Part shown: positions 61,158-64,000 of the stretch, one piece after another | Layout: every line of letters starts with the position of its first letter | Numbering within the stretch: the stretch's first letter is position 1 | NCBI GenBank assembly: GCA_964437425.1 | Contig: CAYTGO010000004.1 | Location: 22,012-86,011 of the forward strand | Direction: 5' to 3' | Source of the DNA: Scalindua sp964437425 | GTDB lineage: Bacteria > Planctomycetota > Brocadiia > Brocadiales > Scalinduaceae | Length of the DNA stretch: 64,000 nucleotides | Program-made: the position numbers and the translations under genes | Notes under the pieces: model-generated | Database searches by the model: none | The model's input: the letters and a program-made list of their open reading frames with translations, nothing else | Told to the model about the DNA's origin: nothing

Positions 61158-62581
61158 ATGAAATACAAACTACTTAATCAATTTAATGTCTGTAATAAAA
61201 GAGTATTCCTGCGTACAGATTTTAACGTACCGATAGTAAATAAGAAGATTCTTGATGATTCAAAAATCAAGGCGCATCACACCACCATTGACTATTTAAC
61301 AGGTAAAGGTGCCAGGATTATATTAGGCACCCATGTTGGCAGACCAGATTTACAAAAAACATATTCCAGAAAAGAGCTGATCCACAACAACCCGGACACC
61401 GATGCAGAAATAATCTTCAGGCATTTGAAAAAGGTCTATGGCGACAAGATATCATTTATTGATGCCGATATTGGTGCGGACATAAATACACACGTCAACA
61501 ACCTGCCCCGGGGCCACATGCTTCTACTCCAGAACCTGAGATATGAAAANNNNNNNNNNNNNNNNNNNNNNNNNNNNNNNNNNNNNNNNNNNNNNNNNNN
61601 NNNNNNNNNNNNNNNNNNNNNNNNNNNNNNNNNNNNNNNNNNNNNNNNNTCAACAACCTGCCCCGGGGCCACATGCTTCTACTCCAGAACCTGAGATATG
61701 AAAAAGGGGAACAATCCGGAGTTGAAAAAGAAAAGCGAGAATTTGCAAAACAGCTCGCTTCTTGCTTTGATATCTATGTAAATGACGCCCTGTCTGTCTG
61801 CCAGAACAGAGACACGTCCATCTCATACCTGCCCCGGTTAAGCAAAAAAGCCGCTGTCGGTTTTTTATTGAAGGAAGAGATAAACCGTATGGAGAGGCTT
61901 ATCAGACCGGAGCTTCCTGCTGCCGCATTTTTGGGTGGATTTAAGGTAAAGGATAAGATTGGGGTCTTTCAGAGGTTATTGGGAAAGGGATTTGAAATAT
62001 TTATCGGTGGTGCCATGAGAAACCCATTCCTGAAATTACAGGATTATAATATCGGAGGGTCAAAAACCGATTCCGGTTATGATGATATATTACATCAGAT
62101 GATAGATGACTTTGGAGATCAAATACACATCCCGGTAGATGTAAGGGTGGGAAGAATAACAGGCAAAGACAAACGAAAGGTAACCAACCTGAAATACGTT
62201 AATTTTTTGAAAAGTGAAAAAATTAACGCAAGAGAAGAGGCGCTGGATAACGGCCCCGGAACCATGAAGTTGTACAATAAAACAGTAAAGCAAAAGGGCA
62301 TTAAAACTATTCTTGCAAACGGCCCTTTTGGTTTGATTGAGAATAGATCTTTCAGGTTCGGGACATTTCAAGTCGCCCGTATTTTCCTTGAAAACCAACA
62401 AGCTTTCAGGGTTTATGGCGGTGGTGAACTCAATCACGGTTTTAACATGTTTTCAAAACGGTTTAAGATTGATACCGAAAAACTGGGAGAACAGAGTAAT
62501 GCCGGGAATGGAATGCTGCAATACATTGCAAACGATGGCGATCTGCCCGGCCTTCGGGCTTTAACAGAGAAAGAATTTTAG
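61158..62581 (+). CDS. Phosphoglycerate kinase homologue, interrupted only by an assembly gap
   Basis: The two reading frames on either side of the 100-N gap are one gene. The 55 bases before the gap (61495-61549) are repeated exactly after it (61650-61704), and merging them restores one frame of 422 codons. The N-terminal half keeps RTDFNVPI, THVGRPD and LQNLRYEKGE; the C-terminal half keeps FLGGFKVKDKIGVFQRLL, NGPFGLIE and DLPGLRAL. Several catalytic or nucleotide sites differ from typical Pgk: NDAFGTAHRAHAS reads NDALSVCQNRDTS, GGGDS reads GGGEL and STGGGA reads SNAGNG. It is therefore a divergent paralogue whose glycolytic activity is uncertain. Confidence 0.8.
61495..61549 (+). repeat. 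55-base repeat, left copy, at contig end
   Basis: Identical to 61650-61704 and ends exactly at the first N. The length equals a common de Bruijn k-mer, so this is most likely the same genomic sequence represented twice. Confidence 0.9.
61550..61649. other. Scaffold gap of 100 N
   Basis: A run of exactly 100 undetermined bases, a conventional placeholder length. Because both flanks carry the same 55 bases, the true gap is probably zero or negative. Confidence 0.97.
61650..61704 (+). repeat. 55-base repeat, right copy, at contig start
   Basis: Begins at the first base after the gap, identical to 61495-61549. See the phosphoglycerate kinase entry. Confidence 0.9.
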
Positions 62582-62632
62582 CCACAACTTTAGATCACTT
62601 TACACTTTAGGTATTTTAGTCACTTAGTTTCT

Positions 62633-63289
62633 TTAGTCCAGAAGTTCCAAGACTTCCAACGGACTGTTAATAAGCACCTTTGCTCCGTTCTCTAGTAATT
62701 CTTCAGCTGATCGGAAACCCCAAAGCACCCCTACCGGAAACATCCCAGCGGCAAAAGAGGTCTTTAAGTCAGTCTCTGTATCACCAAGATAAAGAAATTC
62801 TGAAGGCAAAATGTCTAGTTGCTCTGCAATCTCCAGTGCACCTGCCGGATCCGGCTTTCTGGGTACGTCATCACGCTGACCAAAGACCACATCAAAATTC
62901 CAATCAGACAGGAAACCATCCATACATTTCAATGTATATCTATGCGGCTTATTAGAGAGTACGGATATCTTAAGTCCACGGGAAATAAGCGTATCTAATA
63001 ACTCAGGGATCCCTTCATAAAGCCTTGTTTTCACATTCCAATTCTTATCATAAACCTCCAGAAATGCTTCCAGGCATGAGCTGATAATCATATCAGTACG
63101 CTTACCTTCAGGTAATGCACGTCTGATTAGATTAGTAGCGCCATCACCCACAAAGCGGCAGTAAGTATCCCTATCATGAGTAGGAAATCCATTCTGCACT
63201 AAGACACGATTCAGGGAGTCACCCATATCTTCAATTGAGTTAAGCAGAGTTCCATCAAGATCAAAGAGCACGGCTTTATATGTCATCAT
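62633..63289 (-). CDS. HAD-superfamily phosphatase, phosphoglycolate phosphatase-like
   Basis: 218 residues: motif I FDLDGTLLNSIEDM with the nucleophile Asp, a helical cap domain (about 15-85), motif II VLSNKPHRY, motif III Lys in PRKPDPAGALEIA, and motif IV LYLGDTETDLKTS. It resembles Gph, which removes 2-phosphoglycolate, but HAD phosphatases overlap in specificity. It is transcribed alone, convergent with the kinase homologue. Confidence 0.9.
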   Translation of the reverse strand: MMTYKAVLFDLDGTLLNSIEDMGDSLNRVLVQNGFPTHDRDTYCRFVGDGATNLIRRALPEGKRTDMIISSCLEAFLEVYDKNWNVKTRLYEGIPELLDTLISRGLKISVLSNKPHRYTLKCMDGFLSDWNFDVVFGQRDDVPRKPDPAGALEIAEQLDILPSEFLYLGDTETDLKTSFAAGMFPVGVLWGFRSAEELLENGAKVLINSPLEVLELLD

Positions 63290-63469
63290 AAACCTTTCGA
63301 TAAATCATTTTATTTTGATGTTAGATTGTAATATATTTCTTCTAATTTGTAAATTCTTTACAATCCTTAGAAAAACTTGTACACTGGTTTTCGAATCTTA
63401 TTTTGGTACATTTAACACAAAAATAATAACGGACGAATATATATTTTCAGAAGAAAGGGTTTCTAAAAA

Positions 63470-64000
63470 ATGAGCAAGCAATACGACACTCAAGTGACTC
63501 TATTTAGAATCAAATCAGGCACTTGGAAGATTTACCGTAATCTGATTGTTGTCTTCATTATGATTGCATTTACATATCAATTAGCTTTATGTCCTAATGT
63601 GACTGCAAAAGACTTACCACCAGAAACAGTATCACTCTCTTCAATCGCCAGTCTCAAGACACTTTCAAAAGACAACGCTTTTTTTACAATAGACGATCTG
63701 GTCCGTGTAGATGGTACCTCCTATCGCTTTCTTATAAAATCTCCACACGGCGACTATGATGTTGTATCTATCAAAGATCTTTTAAAGGTTTGCTATGAGA
63801 TCCGTGTTATTGAAGAGTATCGGGCCACAGAGCACGGGGGCCAGGCCTGGGATTCAGCGGGTGAGTCGTTGAAGGGTATTGGCCGTGGTGCAAAGCATAT
63901 TGTTAAGGAACCAAAGGAGTCTGCAAAGGCATTTGCCCATGCCGGCGGTAAGCTATTAAGAGGTGTTGGAAGATTCTTCAAGAAACACCTGGATAAAGAT
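63470..64000 (+). CDS. Membrane-anchored protein of unknown function, 3' end outside the window
   Basis: At least 177 codons are open from ATG 63470 (MSKQYDTQVTLFRIK) to the window edge; GAAAGGG lies about 10 bases upstream. A membrane helix or signal (LIVVFIMIAFTYQLAL, about residues 30-48) is followed by an exported-looking domain (VRVDGTSYRFLIKSPHGDYDVVS). A stretch rich in Gly, Lys and Ala comes next (GESLKGIGRGAKHIVKEPKE, then GGKLLRGVGRFFKKHL). That stretch looks amphipathic and could bind membrane. No family recognised. Confidence 0.7.
   Translation, partial: MSKQYDTQVTLFRIKSGTWKIYRNLIVVFIMIAFTYQLALCPNVTAKDLPPETVSLSSIASLKTLSKDNAFFTIDDLVRVDGTSYRFLIKSPHGDYDVVSIKDLLKVCYEIRVIEEYRATEHGGQAWDSAGESLKGIGRGAKHIVKEPKESAKAFAHAGGKLLRGVGRFFKKHLDKD

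Noticed and set aside
61495..61704. Real tandem duplication inside the kinase homologue
   Set aside because: The repeat copies touch the N gap on both sides and restore the frame when merged, so an assembly overlap is far more likely.

Overview
The window is AT-rich bacterial chromosome from a diderm with LPS-type outer-membrane genes (lpxA, lpxC, an OmpH/Skp chaperone, bamA). The run prs-rplY-pth-rpsF-ssb-rpsR-rplI-dnaB-bamA-ompH-lpxC-lpxA, followed by rpsB-tsf-pyrH-frr, together with a bacteriohemerythrin, a c-type heme protein, an AhbC-like radical SAM enzyme and very dense two-component and c-di-GMP signalling, suggests a planctomycete of the anammox lineage (Brocadiales, perhaps Scalindua-like). 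That assignment is inference from gene order, composition and style; no marker gene here proves it. The sequence is a draft scaffold, with a 100-N gap at 61550-61649.

Layout. 1-3410: a TonB-dependent receptor (cut by the window edge) behind a soluble histidine kinase and a lone receiver, all on the minus strand. 3411-8044: small accessory genes, namely a secreted calcium-type protein, a membrane Cache sensor with no output domain, a bacteriohemerythrin, a PCC/DUF296 protein, an exported thioredoxin and a small Cys-rich protein. 8192-22639: a long minus-strand housekeeping block (nucleotide metabolism, translation, replication, outer-membrane biogenesis) ending in tRNA-Lys, tRNA-Glu and a strong terminator. 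23189-33406: MgtC-like protein, a tldD/tldE pair with a heme-c Tll0287-like membrane protein, a CPBP protease, a DinG helicase, a ferredoxin-thioredoxin-reductase-like protein and a GNAT protein.

33496-45755 is a signalling island of eight plus-strand genes: three multidomain histidine kinases, two single-domain receivers, two LuxR-type regulators sharing a nearly identical C-terminal half but with different sensors (receiver versus PAS), and a receiver-GGDEF-HD-GYP protein. 45879-55111 is mostly minus strand: a redoxin lacking the usual first Cys, trpC, a class V aminotransferase (plus strand), then asmA-cvpA-recA-ahbC. 55651-59954 holds four HD-GYP paralogues in tandem, with signs of sequence exchange between copies and a duplicated promoter region. 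60207-64000 has a DUF364-type protein, a divergent phosphoglycerate kinase split only by the assembly gap, a HAD phosphatase and the start of an unknown membrane-anchored protein.

The main theme beyond housekeeping is signal transduction. Phosphorelay proteins and five HD-GYP proteins (one also GGDEF) lie within about 26 kb, and two membrane sensors have no output domain of their own. No CRISPR array, insertion sequence, phage region or rRNA was seen.
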